Positions 16,669-24,251 of a stretch of 64,000 bases of DNA are shown piece by piece; the first letter of the stretch is position 1, and each line of letters starts with the position of its first letter. The notes below the pieces were generated by a model. The model searched no databases. It was not told where the DNA came from and was given only the letters and a program-made list of their open reading frames with translations. Both the position numbers and the translations under genes were made by a program. Origin of the DNA: Roseomonas gilardii subsp. gilardii (GTDB lineage Bacteria; Pseudomonadota; Alphaproteobacteria; Acetobacterales; Acetobacteraceae); NCBI RefSeq assembly GCF_023078375.1, contig NZ_CP095554.1, positions 744,001-808,000 of the forward strand, given 5' to 3'.

Positions 16669-17448
16669 TCAGAAGCTGCCCGGGAACTGGCCGCCATCGG
16701 CGAGCAGGCTCTGTCCGGTGATGAAGCCCGCCTGGGCCGAGCAGAGGAAGGCCACGGCCGCCGCGATCTCCTCCGCCGTGCCGTAGCGCTTCGCCGGGTT
16801 GGCGGCGGCGCGCTCGGCCCAGATCGCCTCATAGGGCCGGCCGGTCATGGCGGCGAGGCCGCGCACATGCGCCTCCTGCGCCTCCGTCGCCACGATGCCG
16901 GGCAGGACGTTGTTGATGGTGACGCCCCGCGCCACGGTCTGCCGCGACAGCCCGGCGCAGAAATTCACCAGGCCGGCCCGCGCGCCGTTGGACAGGCCCA
17001 GCTCCGCATGCGGCGACTTCACGCTGCGGGAGGCGAGGTTCACGATGCGCCCGAAGCCGCGCGCCATCATGCCGTCCACCACGCCACGGATCATCTGGAT
17101 CGGCGAGAGCATCATCATGTCCAGCGCCCGAACCCAGGTGTCGCGGTCCCAGTCGCGGAAATCGCCGGGCGGCATGCCATCGCCGTTGTTCACCAGGACG
17201 TCCGGCTCCGGACAGGCCGCCAGCACGGCGGCGCGTCCCTCCCCGGTGGTCAGGTCTGCCGCGACGGGGGTGACGCGGGCACCGGTTTCCGCCGCGATGG
17301 AGGCGGCGGCGGCCTGGATGGTATCCGGCGTGCGGGCGGCGATGGTCAGCACCATGCCTTCCCGCGCCAGGGTCAGGGCGATGGCCCGCCCCATGCCGCG
17401 GCTCGCACCGCACACGATCGCCCGCTTGTCCTTGAGCCCGAGATCCAC
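16669..17448 (-). CDS. SDR family oxidoreductase lacking the canonical Tyr-x-x-x-Lys
   Basis: The 259-residue protein begins MDLGLKDKRAIVCGASRGMGRAIA, with the Rossmann glycine motif, and has VLVNNGDG in place of the usual NNAG and a C-terminal FITGQSLLADGG. At the catalytic position it reads SRSVKSPHAELGLSNGARAGL, so the usual Tyr and Lys (YxxxK) are replaced by Gly and Arg. A known FabG-like SDR subgroup shares the LGLSNxxR sequence. It probably binds NAD(P)H but may work by another mechanism or be non-catalytic. The downstream thiolase is on the same strand with a 148 bp gap, so a shared acyl-CoA or beta-oxidation role is only a guess. Confidence 0.85.
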   Translation of the reverse strand: MDLGLKDKRAIVCGASRGMGRAIALTLAREGMVLTIAARTPDTIQAAAASIAAETGARVTPVAADLTTGEGRAAVLAACPEPDVLVNNGDGMPPGDFRDWDRDTWVRALDMMMLSPIQMIRGVVDGMMARGFGRIVNLASRSVKSPHAELGLSNGARAGLVNFCAGLSRQTVARGVTINNVLPGIVATEAQEAHVRGLAAMTGRPYEAIWAERAAANPAKRYGTAEEIAAAVAFLCSAQAGFITGQSLLADGGQFPGSF

Positions 17449-17538
17449 GCCCGCCCACCTTGCAGCTCTGCCGAAGGCCGGCAGGTTAGCGCGCGATCAC
17501 AGGCGCGGGGAAATCCCCCTGGCGGTTTTCGTCGGGCG

Positions 17539-17860
17539 TCCCGGGGGAGAGGCTTTGCCTCTCGCCCCGGACCCCCTCTCCACCAGGACGCCCAAGAGTC
17601 CCATGGGGCGCCCTGGACCCGATGGGTTGGTTCCGGGTGGTGGCTCTTGGCTCCCTGGTCTGATCCGTCAGCGCGGTGGGCAGGTGAAGCTCCAAAGGAA
17701 ACGGAGACCATCTCCGTGCTGGCGGCACCCGCAGTCGCCGGAGAGCGATGCTCTCCGGCGCGATCCGGCGTCAGCGAGCGCCCACGAACCGGGTCCAGGG
17801 CCCGCAGGGTCCTGGCGGATAGGGGGTAACGGGGGCGAAGGCGGAGCCTTCCCCCGGGCC
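17539..17860 (-). repeat. Dispersed intergenic repeat, family 1, copy C (inverted, most diverged)
   Basis: This copy fills most of the 430 bp between the AKR stop and the SDR start. The hairpin (17736-17760) is intact, as are the flanking CCAGGGCCCGCAGGGTCCTGG segment and the G/C end hairpin. The A-tract region is diverged (AAGCTCCAAAGGAAACGGAG in place of AAAAGAAAAAC). It is probably an older copy. Confidence 0.8.
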
Positions 17861-17878
17861 ACCGGGCGCAACGGGCTC

Positions 17879-18868
17879 CTATCCCCCCGGCACCGGCGCC
17901 GCCTCGGGGAGGATTCCGTCCTGCTTCAGGGCCCGCCAGAAATCGGCCGGGATGGGTTGGCGCATCAGTTCCACATTCTCCCGCACCCGCTGTGGGTTCT
18001 TGGTGCCGGGGATCACCGAGCACACCACCTCCGGCGCGGCGCAGAATTGCAGGGCGGCGGCGCGCAGGTCCACGCCATGCCGCTTCGCGATGGCGGCGAG
18101 GCGGTCGCGCGCGGCGACCTTCTCGGCGGAAGCCTCCTGGTATTCGAAGTTCCGCCCGCCGGCGATCAGGCCGGAATTGTACGGGCCGCCCACCACCACA
18201 TGCGCGCCCCGCTCGGCGCAGCGGGGGAAAAGCTCCTCCAGCGCCGGCTGGTTCAGCAGGCTGTAGCGCCCGGCGAGCAGGAAGACATCCGGATCGGCCT
18301 GCTCCAGCGCCAGGACACAGGGCTCGACCCGGTTCACCCCCAGGCCCCAGGCGCGGATCACGCCTTCCTCCCGCAGCTTCGTCAGCGCCACGGCGGCGCC
18401 CTTCATCGCCGTGTCGAAGACCTCGCGCCAGCGTGGCCCATGCGCATCCTCGGCGCAGTCATGGATATAGGCCACGTCGATGCGGGCCAGGCCCAGGCGT
18501 TGCAGGCTGTCCTCGATCGAACGGCGGGCGCCGTCGGCCGTGTAGTCATAGTCCACCCGGAAGGGCAGGCCGGCGACGAAGGGCCCGTGCTGCCCGCCCT
18601 TGCTGGCATCCGCCCGCAGCAGCCGTCCGACCTTGGTGGAGAGCACGAACGCGTCGCGCGGCTGGTTGCGCAGGAACGCCCCGAAGCGGTGCTCGGAAAT
18701 GCCGGGCCCGTATTCCGGCGCGGTGTCGAAGTAGCGGATGCCGCAGTCCCAGGCGGCCTGGAGCGTGGCCGCGGCATCGGCGTCGGAAACACGTTCGAAC
18801 ATGTTGCCCAGGGGCGCGCCGCCGAAGCCGAGGGGACCGGGCGGGGCGTAATGCTGGCTGGCGGACAA
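17879..18868 (-). CDS. Aldo/keto reductase (aldose / pyridoxal 4-dehydrogenase-like)
   Basis: The 329-residue protein is an NAD(P)-dependent TIM-barrel aldo/keto reductase. It shows GIRYFDTAPEYGPGISEHRFG with the catalytic Tyr and preceding Asp, LSTKVGRLLR with the Lys, and YIHDCAEDAHG in place of the usual HxD motif region. The pattern matches the D-threo-aldose 1-dehydrogenase / L-fucose dehydrogenase / pyridoxal 4-dehydrogenase subgroup. No ATG is suitable. The TTG at 18868 follows GAAGGAGGTATCCCA, an excellent ribosome-binding site six bases away, and fits the family N-terminus SASQHYAPPGPLGFGG. No pathway partner is adjacent. Confidence 0.88.
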   Translation of the reverse strand: MSASQHYAPPGPLGFGGAPLGNMFERVSDADAAATLQAAWDCGIRYFDTAPEYGPGISEHRFGAFLRNQPRDAFVLSTKVGRLLRADASKGGQHGPFVAGLPFRVDYDYTADGARRSIEDSLQRLGLARIDVAYIHDCAEDAHGPRWREVFDTAMKGAAVALTKLREEGVIRAWGLGVNRVEPCVLALEQADPDVFLLAGRYSLLNQPALEELFPRCAERGAHVVVGGPYNSGLIAGGRNFEYQEASAEKVAARDRLAAIAKRHGVDLRAAALQFCAAPEVVCSVIPGTKNPQRVRENVELMRQPIPADFWRALKQDGILPEAAPVPGG

Positions 18869-19026
18869 TGGGATACCTCCTTCGCTTCGGCGGATCGCAC
18901 CGGGAGCAGGACGCCGCAGCGGCCATGGAGTTGCCCTGGAAGCCATGCTGGAAACAGGCATCGGTCTGCACGGCCATCCATCCCTGTTGTAGGAGACGCC
19001 CGACGCGCAGCGGATCACGGAATGGG

Positions 19027-19305
19027 ATGACGGAGCTTCTGGAGCGATTGACCCTGGTGGATCTGGTGGGCTCCATCGGGACGCTGATAGTGGTGACGGC
19101 CTACTTCCTGACCCAGGCCCGCCTCCTGGCCGCAACCGGCCTGGCCTTCCCGCTCATCAATCTCTGCGGCTCGGGGCTGATCGCCTTGTCCCTGTCGCGG
19201 AATTTCAACCTCGCCTCCGCGCTGATGGAGTTCTTCTGGATCGCCATCAGCCTGCTCGGCATCGTCCAGGCTTTGAGGGAAAGGGGCCGGCGCGGCGGCT
19301 GCTGA
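19027..19305 (+). CDS. Small membrane protein, CBU_0592-like
   Basis: A 92-residue protein, MTELLERLTLVDLVGSIGTL onward, has three hydrophobic segments and the pattern FPLINLCGSGLIALSLSRNFNLASALMEFFW, split over helices two and three. This is typical of the CBU_0592-type inner-membrane domain found alone in many alphaproteobacteria. Function is unknown. It diverges from the AKR gene and converges with the PhaC-like gene. Confidence 0.8.
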   Translation: MTELLERLTLVDLVGSIGTLIVVTAYFLTQARLLAATGLAFPLINLCGSGLIALSLSRNFNLASALMEFFWIAISLLGIVQALRERGRRGGC

Positions 19306-19340
19306 ATCTCCGCGAAGGCGGCCGTACGACGCTGCCCCGA

Positions 19341-20513
19341 TCACCCCAGCCCGCGCGCCCAGTCCAGCAACGGCCGCCACAGCACCGTCTCTCCCGTCCG
19401 CCCGGCGACCATGCCGATATGCCCCGCCGCCGCATCGTGCCGCAGGGCGCCCGGCAGGGCCTCGGCCAGGGCGCGGGCGCTGTCGGGCGGCACGATGCGG
19501 TCGCGGTGCGGGATGGCGACGAAGGCCGGGCCGCGCCAGCGCGCCGGATCGACGGCCTCCCCCGCCACGCGCCATTGCAGGCGGGCCGGGGTGTTCTGGC
19601 CGTACCAGCCGCCCAGGCATTCCCGCGCCACCGGGGCGGGCAGGGGCACGCCGTCGTTCAGCCAGTCCTCCAGCGCCACGAAATGCGCCGCCCGCTCGGA
19701 ACCCGGCTTCAGCCGGGCGAAGGCGCGGAACTTGCGCGCCACGCCGAACGGATCGAGCTGGGCGAAGAGGGTCTGGATGGCCTCGACCGGCAGGGTGCCG
19801 GTGGCGGCGAGGGCCGGTTCCAGCAGCGGCAGCAGGCCGGCGAGGCTGCGCGCGCGCGGTGCCTGATCCCCGGCATGGAAGTCCCAGGGCGTGGCGAGCA
19901 GGGCCAGGGCGCGCACCCGGTCCGGCCGCCGCATCGCCGCCGCCAGGGCCAGCAGCCCCCCCATGCAATAGCCGACCAGCACCACAGGCCCCGGCACCGC
20001 CGCCAGGGCGCGTTCCAGCCGCCCGGCGACGAAGCCGGTCAGGTCCATCCCCCGCTCCACATCGCCGGGATAGCCCCAGTCCAGCAGCAGGGGGCGCGCG
20101 CCCTGTCCCGCCAGCCAGGCCAGGATCGAATGCCCCGGCATCAGGTCCAGCACCCAGGCCCGGTTCACCAGGGAGGGCACGAAGAACAGGGTGGGACCGG
20201 AGGCCTCGCCCCGGCCGGGCGGCCCATGGTCCAGCAGCCGGCTGGCGCCTTCCTGCCAGAGGACCGGATGCACCGGACGTTCCGGGAGGGGTTCGTACCG
20301 GCGATAGGCCGCGAGTCCGCCGATCAGCCCCGAGTCGAGGTCGAAGAGGCGCCGCGCCACCGCGGCGCGCAGCTCATCGGCGTTTGACCCGGACGCGTCG
20401 AGGGCGCGCAGCAGGCGCAGCGCCTCCCGCCGGGTCCGGGCCGAGATCGGCCAGGCGCCGCTCCAGCTCTGCCACGCGTCGCAGGAGGACTTCGACGAGC
20501 GCGGCGGAACCAT
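19341..20513 (-). CDS. PhaC-like alpha/beta hydrolase (PHA synthase related)
   Basis: The protein has the lipase-like box VGYCMGGLLALAAAM with Cys as nucleophile, as in PHA synthases, the upstream segment FVPSLVNRAWVLDLMPGHS, LLLDWGYPGDVERG and the C-terminal AAGHIGMVAGR histidine region. These place it in the PhaC/PhaC-like family that polymerises (R)-3-hydroxyacyl-CoA. It is shorter than class I PhaC, closer to class III or PhaC-related proteins. The start is uncertain. The frame is open to 20648 and an ATG at 20513 is used, which still overlaps the PhaE-like gene by 140 nt; the GPRPLPLHLLLAGW segment just upstream of it looks PhaC-like, so the true start may be earlier. Codon third positions in the overlap favour this frame. 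Confidence 0.78.
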   Translation of the reverse strand: MVPPRSSKSSCDAWQSWSGAWPISARTRREALRLLRALDASGSNADELRAAVARRLFDLDSGLIGGLAAYRRYEPLPERPVHPVLWQEGASRLLDHGPPGRGEASGPTLFFVPSLVNRAWVLDLMPGHSILAWLAGQGARPLLLDWGYPGDVERGMDLTGFVAGRLERALAAVPGPVVLVGYCMGGLLALAAAMRRPDRVRALALLATPWDFHAGDQAPRARSLAGLLPLLEPALAATGTLPVEAIQTLFAQLDPFGVARKFRAFARLKPGSERAAHFVALEDWLNDGVPLPAPVARECLGGWYGQNTPARLQWRVAGEAVDPARWRGPAFVAIPHRDRIVPPDSARALAEALPGALRHDAAAGHIGMVAGRTGETVLWRPLLDWARGLG

Positions 20514-20892
20514 CGCCAGCGCCAGTTGCGCCCGCCACCCCGCCAGCAGGAGGTGGAGGGGCAGGGGACGCGGCCCCCGGCGGAAAGCCCCAGGAGGGTC
20601 CGTGTGGGGATTGGGCGCGGAAGAAGGCGGCGAAGGGGCCGAACTCATGCGGCGGTGCCATTCCGGCGGTGGGCCAACCCGCGGGCCATCCCATGGGTCC
20701 GCCGGGCGCCCCGCCGGGGGCGCCGCCCCAGCCTGCCGCGCCCTGCGACATCCAGGCGGCCAGCATCCGCGCCAGCTCCGGGTCGGTCATCCATCCGGCG
20801 ATTTCCGTCTGCCACAGGGTGATCCAGTCCTCGGCCAGCTGTTCCAGCGTCCGCGCTTCATGCTCCCGATCCCCCTCATCGGGGTGCGACAT
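20374..20892 (-). CDS. PhaE-like accessory protein
   Basis: The 172-residue product starts MSHPDEGDREHEARTLEQL after an AGGAGG site four bases upstream. It has a helical region with WITLWQTEIAGWMTDPELARM, a Gly/Pro/Met-rich middle, and a C-terminal coiled-coil-like stretch AALVEVLLRRVAELERRLAD ending in a basic tail. This layout resembles PhaE-type partners of class III PHA synthases. Its last ~140 nt overlap the PhaC-like gene downstream in another frame. It diverges from phaR, 80 bp away, consistent with control by PhaR. The assignment is by architecture and context only. Confidence 0.65.
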   Translation of the reverse strand: MSHPDEGDREHEARTLEQLAEDWITLWQTEIAGWMTDPELARMLAAWMSQGAAGWGGAPGGAPGGPMGWPAGWPTAGMAPPHEFGPFAAFFRAQSPHGPSWGFPPGAASPAPPPPAGGVAGATGAGDGSAALVEVLLRRVAELERRLADLGPDPAGGAAPAARPRRVRVKRR

Positions 20893-20972
20893 CCATCCTC
20901 CTGCGCACAACCCTTTCGCGCCGCCGCATAGTGGGGCTAGCATGAAGCCCAAGGAACAGGGAGGGTGCCCAC

Positions 20973-21617
20973 ATGGTCGAACCCACGAGGCTCCGCGAAA
21001 TGCCGGACGACGACACCGCCGGATCCAGCCAGGCGACCGGCCAGGGGCCGTCCCAGCCGGCGAAGCCGCCGGTGGTGGTGAAGAAATACGCCAATCGCCG
21101 CCTCTATAACACCGAGAGCAGTTCCTACGTCACCCTCGAGGACCTCGCCCAGATGGTCCGCGCCGGGCGCGACTTCGTCGTCTACGACGCCAAGTCGGGC
21201 GACGACATCACCCGCTCGGTGCTGACGCAGATCATCGTCGAGGAGGAATCGAAGGGCAGCGCCATGCTGCCGACCTCCTTCCTGCGCCAGTTGATCGGCC
21301 TCTATGGCGGCAACATGCAGACCGTGGTGCCGCGCTATCTGGAAACGGTGATGGCCGGATTCGCCCAGCAGCAGGAGCAGATCCGCCGCTCCATGGAGGC
21401 GATGGGCGGCCTGACCTCCTTCCCCACGCCCTTCGCCGGGTTCGAGGAGCTGAGCAAGCAGAACATGGCGATGATGGAACGCGCCATGACCCTCTTCAGC
21501 CCCTTCAGCGCCACGCGCCGCGAAGGCGCGGCCCCGCCGAGCGAGGTCGATCTGCTGCGCGAGGAACTGGCGGCGGTGAAGGAGGAACTGGCCAGGGCCA
21601 AGGCGGGGAAAGGCTGA
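20973..21617 (+). CDS. phaR: Polyhydroxyalkanoate synthesis repressor PhaR
   Basis: PhaR binds DNA and nascent PHA granules and represses phasin and PHA genes until polymer forms. The 214-residue protein has the N-terminal DNA-binding domain signature KKYANRRLYNTESSSYVTLEDL (read across residues 37-58), DFVVYDAKSGDDITRSVL, and the PHB-accumulation domain LPTSFLRQLIGLYGG, with a coiled coil at the C-terminus. The first ~35 residues are a low-complexity extension. The ATG at 20973 follows GGGAGGGT. It diverges from the PhaE-like/PhaC-like pair. Confidence 0.95.
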   Translation: MVEPTRLREMPDDDTAGSSQATGQGPSQPAKPPVVVKKYANRRLYNTESSSYVTLEDLAQMVRAGRDFVVYDAKSGDDITRSVLTQIIVEEESKGSAMLPTSFLRQLIGLYGGNMQTVVPRYLETVMAGFAQQQEQIRRSMEAMGGLTSFPTPFAGFEELSKQNMAMMERAMTLFSPFSATRREGAAPPSEVDLLREELAAVKEELARAKAGKG

Positions 21618-21678
21618 GACGCTCTTTCAGCCGGCCGCGGGCTGGCCGTTCCGCCTGACCTGCGGCAACCTCCGTGCC

Positions 21679-23313
21679 ATGCTGGCACGTCCTTTCCTGT
21701 TCCTGGCACCGGTCCTGATGGCCGGTGCCATCCTCGCGCCCCATCCCGCGCGGGCCCAGCCCGCCGAGGCGCCGCTCCTTCGCATCGGCCTGGCCGCGGA
21801 GCCGAGTGCCGCCGACCCGCACCATTACGCCCTGACGCCCAACAGCACCCTGCGGGCCCATCTCTTCGATGCCCTGACGGATGTGGACGCGGCGCTGAAG
21901 GTGGTGCCGGGCCTCGCCACCCGCTGGGAGCGGACGGATGACCGGAGCTGGGTCTTCCACCTCCGGCCCGGCGTGACGTTCTCCAATGGCGAGTCCTTCG
22001 GCGCGCCCGATGTCGTCTTCTCCTTCTGCCGCATCCTGAACAACAAGGATGAACTGGTCTCCTCCTTCTCGCAGATCGTGCGGCGCCTCGAATCGGTGGA
22101 GGCGAAGGGCGAGGACACGCTGCTGATCCGGACCCGGGTGCCGGAACCGCTCCTGCTCTCCGATCTTTCCGCCCTGGCCGTCATCCCGCGCTCGCTGGGG
22201 CGCAAGGAAGGCGTCCGCTTCGATGGCGGGACCGCCTGTGGCGGGGAGGCGCAGGGCCCCTGGCCGACGCAGGCCGCCTTCAACAGTGGCAGCGCCGCGA
22301 TCGGCACAGGCCCCTATCGCCTGGCCACCTATGCGCGGGGCGAAGCCATCGTGCTGCGGCGGAACGAGCACTACTGGGGGCCGAAGCCGCACTGGGCCGA
22401 GATCCGGATGACCCCCATCACCCAGGCCGGGCCGCGCATGGCGGCGCTGCTGGCGGGGGACCAGGACCTGATCGAGTCGCCCGCCACCGCCGACCTGCCG
22501 CGCCTGCGCCGGGAGGCCCGGTTCGCCATCGCCGCCGCGCCCACCACGCGGCTGATCTTCCTGCAACTCGACACGGCCCGCGATCCGTCGCCCTTCGTGG
22601 AGGGGAGGAACGCGCTGCGCGATCCGCGCGTGCGGCAGGCGCTCTCCCTGGCCATCGACCGCAAGGCGCTGCAGGAGCGGATCATGGATGGCGGCGCCAC
22701 CCCGGCCACCCAGTTCCTGCCGGACGGCATGCTCGGCACCATCCCCGGCCTGCCGGTGCTGCCCTACGATCCCGCGAAGGCGAAGGCGCTGCTCGCGGAG
22801 GCCGGCTATCCGGACGGCGTCTCGCTGACGCTGCACGCCACCAACAACCGCTACATCAACGACGCGCGCCTGGCGCAGGCCATCGTGCAGCAGTGGCAGC
22901 GCATCGGCGTGAAGGCGGAGCTCGACGCCATCCCCGCCGTCAGCTTCTTCGCCCGCCGCGGCAAGCGGGACTTCTCCGTCGCGATGGGCGGATGGAGCAC
23001 GGATGCGGGCGAGACGCTGAACTTCTTCCGCTCCTGGCTCATCAGCACCGATGCCGCCAAGGGGCTCGGCACCAGCAATTACGGCGGCTGGTCGGACCCC
23101 GCCTTCGACCATGACGTCGGTGCCGCGCTGCTGGAGATGGATGAGGGCCGGCGCGCCACCCTGTTGCAGCAGGCCGGCCGCCGCGCCCTGGCGGAGATGC
23201 CCGTCATCCCCCTGCATTTCGAGAGCGCGGTCTGGGCGATGCGCAAGGGCCTGCGCTATCCCGGCCGCGTCGATCAGACGACCCTTGCGACGGAAGTGGA
23301 AGAGACACGATGA
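21679..23313 (+). CDS. ABC transporter solute-binding protein, peptide/nickel/opine type (family 5)
   Basis: The 544-residue periplasmic protein has a signal peptide (MLARPFLFLAPVLMAGAIL to ARAQP) and the SBP_bac_5 pattern: PHHYALTPNSTLRAHLFDALT, FHLRPGVTFSNGESFGAPDV, GTGPYRLATYARGEAIVLRRN and VRQALSLAIDRKAL. Such proteins bind oligopeptides, dipeptides or related solutes. No permease or ATPase gene is adjacent. The gene ends ATGA-overlapped with the next hydrolase gene, so the two are probably translationally coupled. Confidence 0.92.
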   Translation: MLARPFLFLAPVLMAGAILAPHPARAQPAEAPLLRIGLAAEPSAADPHHYALTPNSTLRAHLFDALTDVDAALKVVPGLATRWERTDDRSWVFHLRPGVTFSNGESFGAPDVVFSFCRILNNKDELVSSFSQIVRRLESVEAKGEDTLLIRTRVPEPLLLSDLSALAVIPRSLGRKEGVRFDGGTACGGEAQGPWPTQAAFNSGSAAIGTGPYRLATYARGEAIVLRRNEHYWGPKPHWAEIRMTPITQAGPRMAALLAGDQDLIESPATADLPRLRREARFAIAAAPTTRLIFLQLDTARDPSPFVEGRNALRDPRVRQALSLAIDRKALQERIMDGGATPATQFLPDGMLGTIPGLPVLPYDPAKAKALLAEAGYPDGVSLTLHATNNRYINDARLAQAIVQQWQRIGVKAELDAIPAVSFFARRGKRDFSVAMGGWSTDAGETLNFFRSWLISTDAAKGLGTSNYGGWSDPAFDHDVGAALLEMDEGRRATLLQQAGRRALAEMPVIPLHFESAVWAMRKGLRYPGRVDQTTLATEVEETR

Positions 23314-24190
23314 CCCCCGGGAACTGCGCGCGGCCCTTTCCGCCCCTGGCCGGGCCTCCATCCCCTATACCGATCCCTTCAGCCCCGACCGGCCGCTGGT
23401 GCTCGAATGCTACCGCCCGGCCGCCCACCGGCCGGACAGCCCGGTGGTGCTGGTGCAGCACGGCATGGGCCGCAATGGCGACGAATACTGCGAGGCCTGG
23501 GTCCCCGCCGCCGACCGGCACGGGCTGCTGATCGTGGCGACAAGTTTTCCGGCGGCCTCCTGGCCCGGCTCGCGGCCCTACAACGACGGCCATGTGCTGG
23601 AAGAGGATGGCAGCCTGCGGCCGAGGGAGAACTGGTCCCAGGCCATTCCCGGCCGTGTCTTCGCCCTGTTGCGCGAGGCCGGGCTGACCACGCGGGACAA
23701 GGCCCATCTCTGGGGGCATTCGGCCGGCGGCCAGTTCGTGCACCGGCTGATGGCGACGCAGCCGCACGACATCTTCGAGGCGGTGGGCCCGGCCAATGCC
23801 GGCTGGTACACGCTGCCCACGCTCGACCTGCCCTATCCGCAGGGCCTGGCCGGCATCGGCCTGTCGCGCGAGGACGTGGTGCGGCTGCTCGCCTATCCCA
23901 TGGTCCTCTTCGCCGGGGACCAGGACATCGAGACCCAGGCGGACAACCTGCCGAAGCACGAGGCGGCGCTGGCGCAGGGGCCGCACCGCTTCGCCCGCGC
24001 GCATCACTACCTGGCCCGTGGGCAGGCGGAGGCGGCGCGCCTGGGCGTCCCCTGCAACTGGCGGCTCGTGGTGGTGCCGGGCATCGGCCATGAGGGCATG
24101 CGCATGTCCGCCGTGGCGGCGGACTACTGGTTCGATGGCCGGATGCCCGAGGCGCCTGTGGCACCGCGCGCCGTGACGACGGAGCTCTGA
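23310..24190 (+). pseudogene. Alpha/beta hydrolase (PHB-depolymerase/esterase-like), frameshifted near its start
   Basis: The body reads VVLVQHGMGRNGDEYCEAW, LWGHSAGGQFVHRLM (nucleophile Ser in GHSAGG), MVLFAGDQDIETQADNLP (Asp) and VPGIGHEGMRMSA (His): a complete catalytic triad of an esterase or depolymerase-like enzyme of ~293 residues. The natural start is the ATG at 23310, overlapping the stop of the binding-protein gene as ATGA, but it is out of frame with the body. Adding one C to the C5 run at 23314-23318 gives MTPRELRAALSAPGRASIPY and restores the gene. No ATG, GTG or TTG fits the body frame nearby. A homopolymer error is the simplest explanation. Confidence 0.78.
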
Positions 24191-24251
24191 CGCCCCTCAG
24201 GACCGGACCCGCCCCCGGAGGCAGCGTGCCGCCGGGGGCGGGAGGCCGGCC

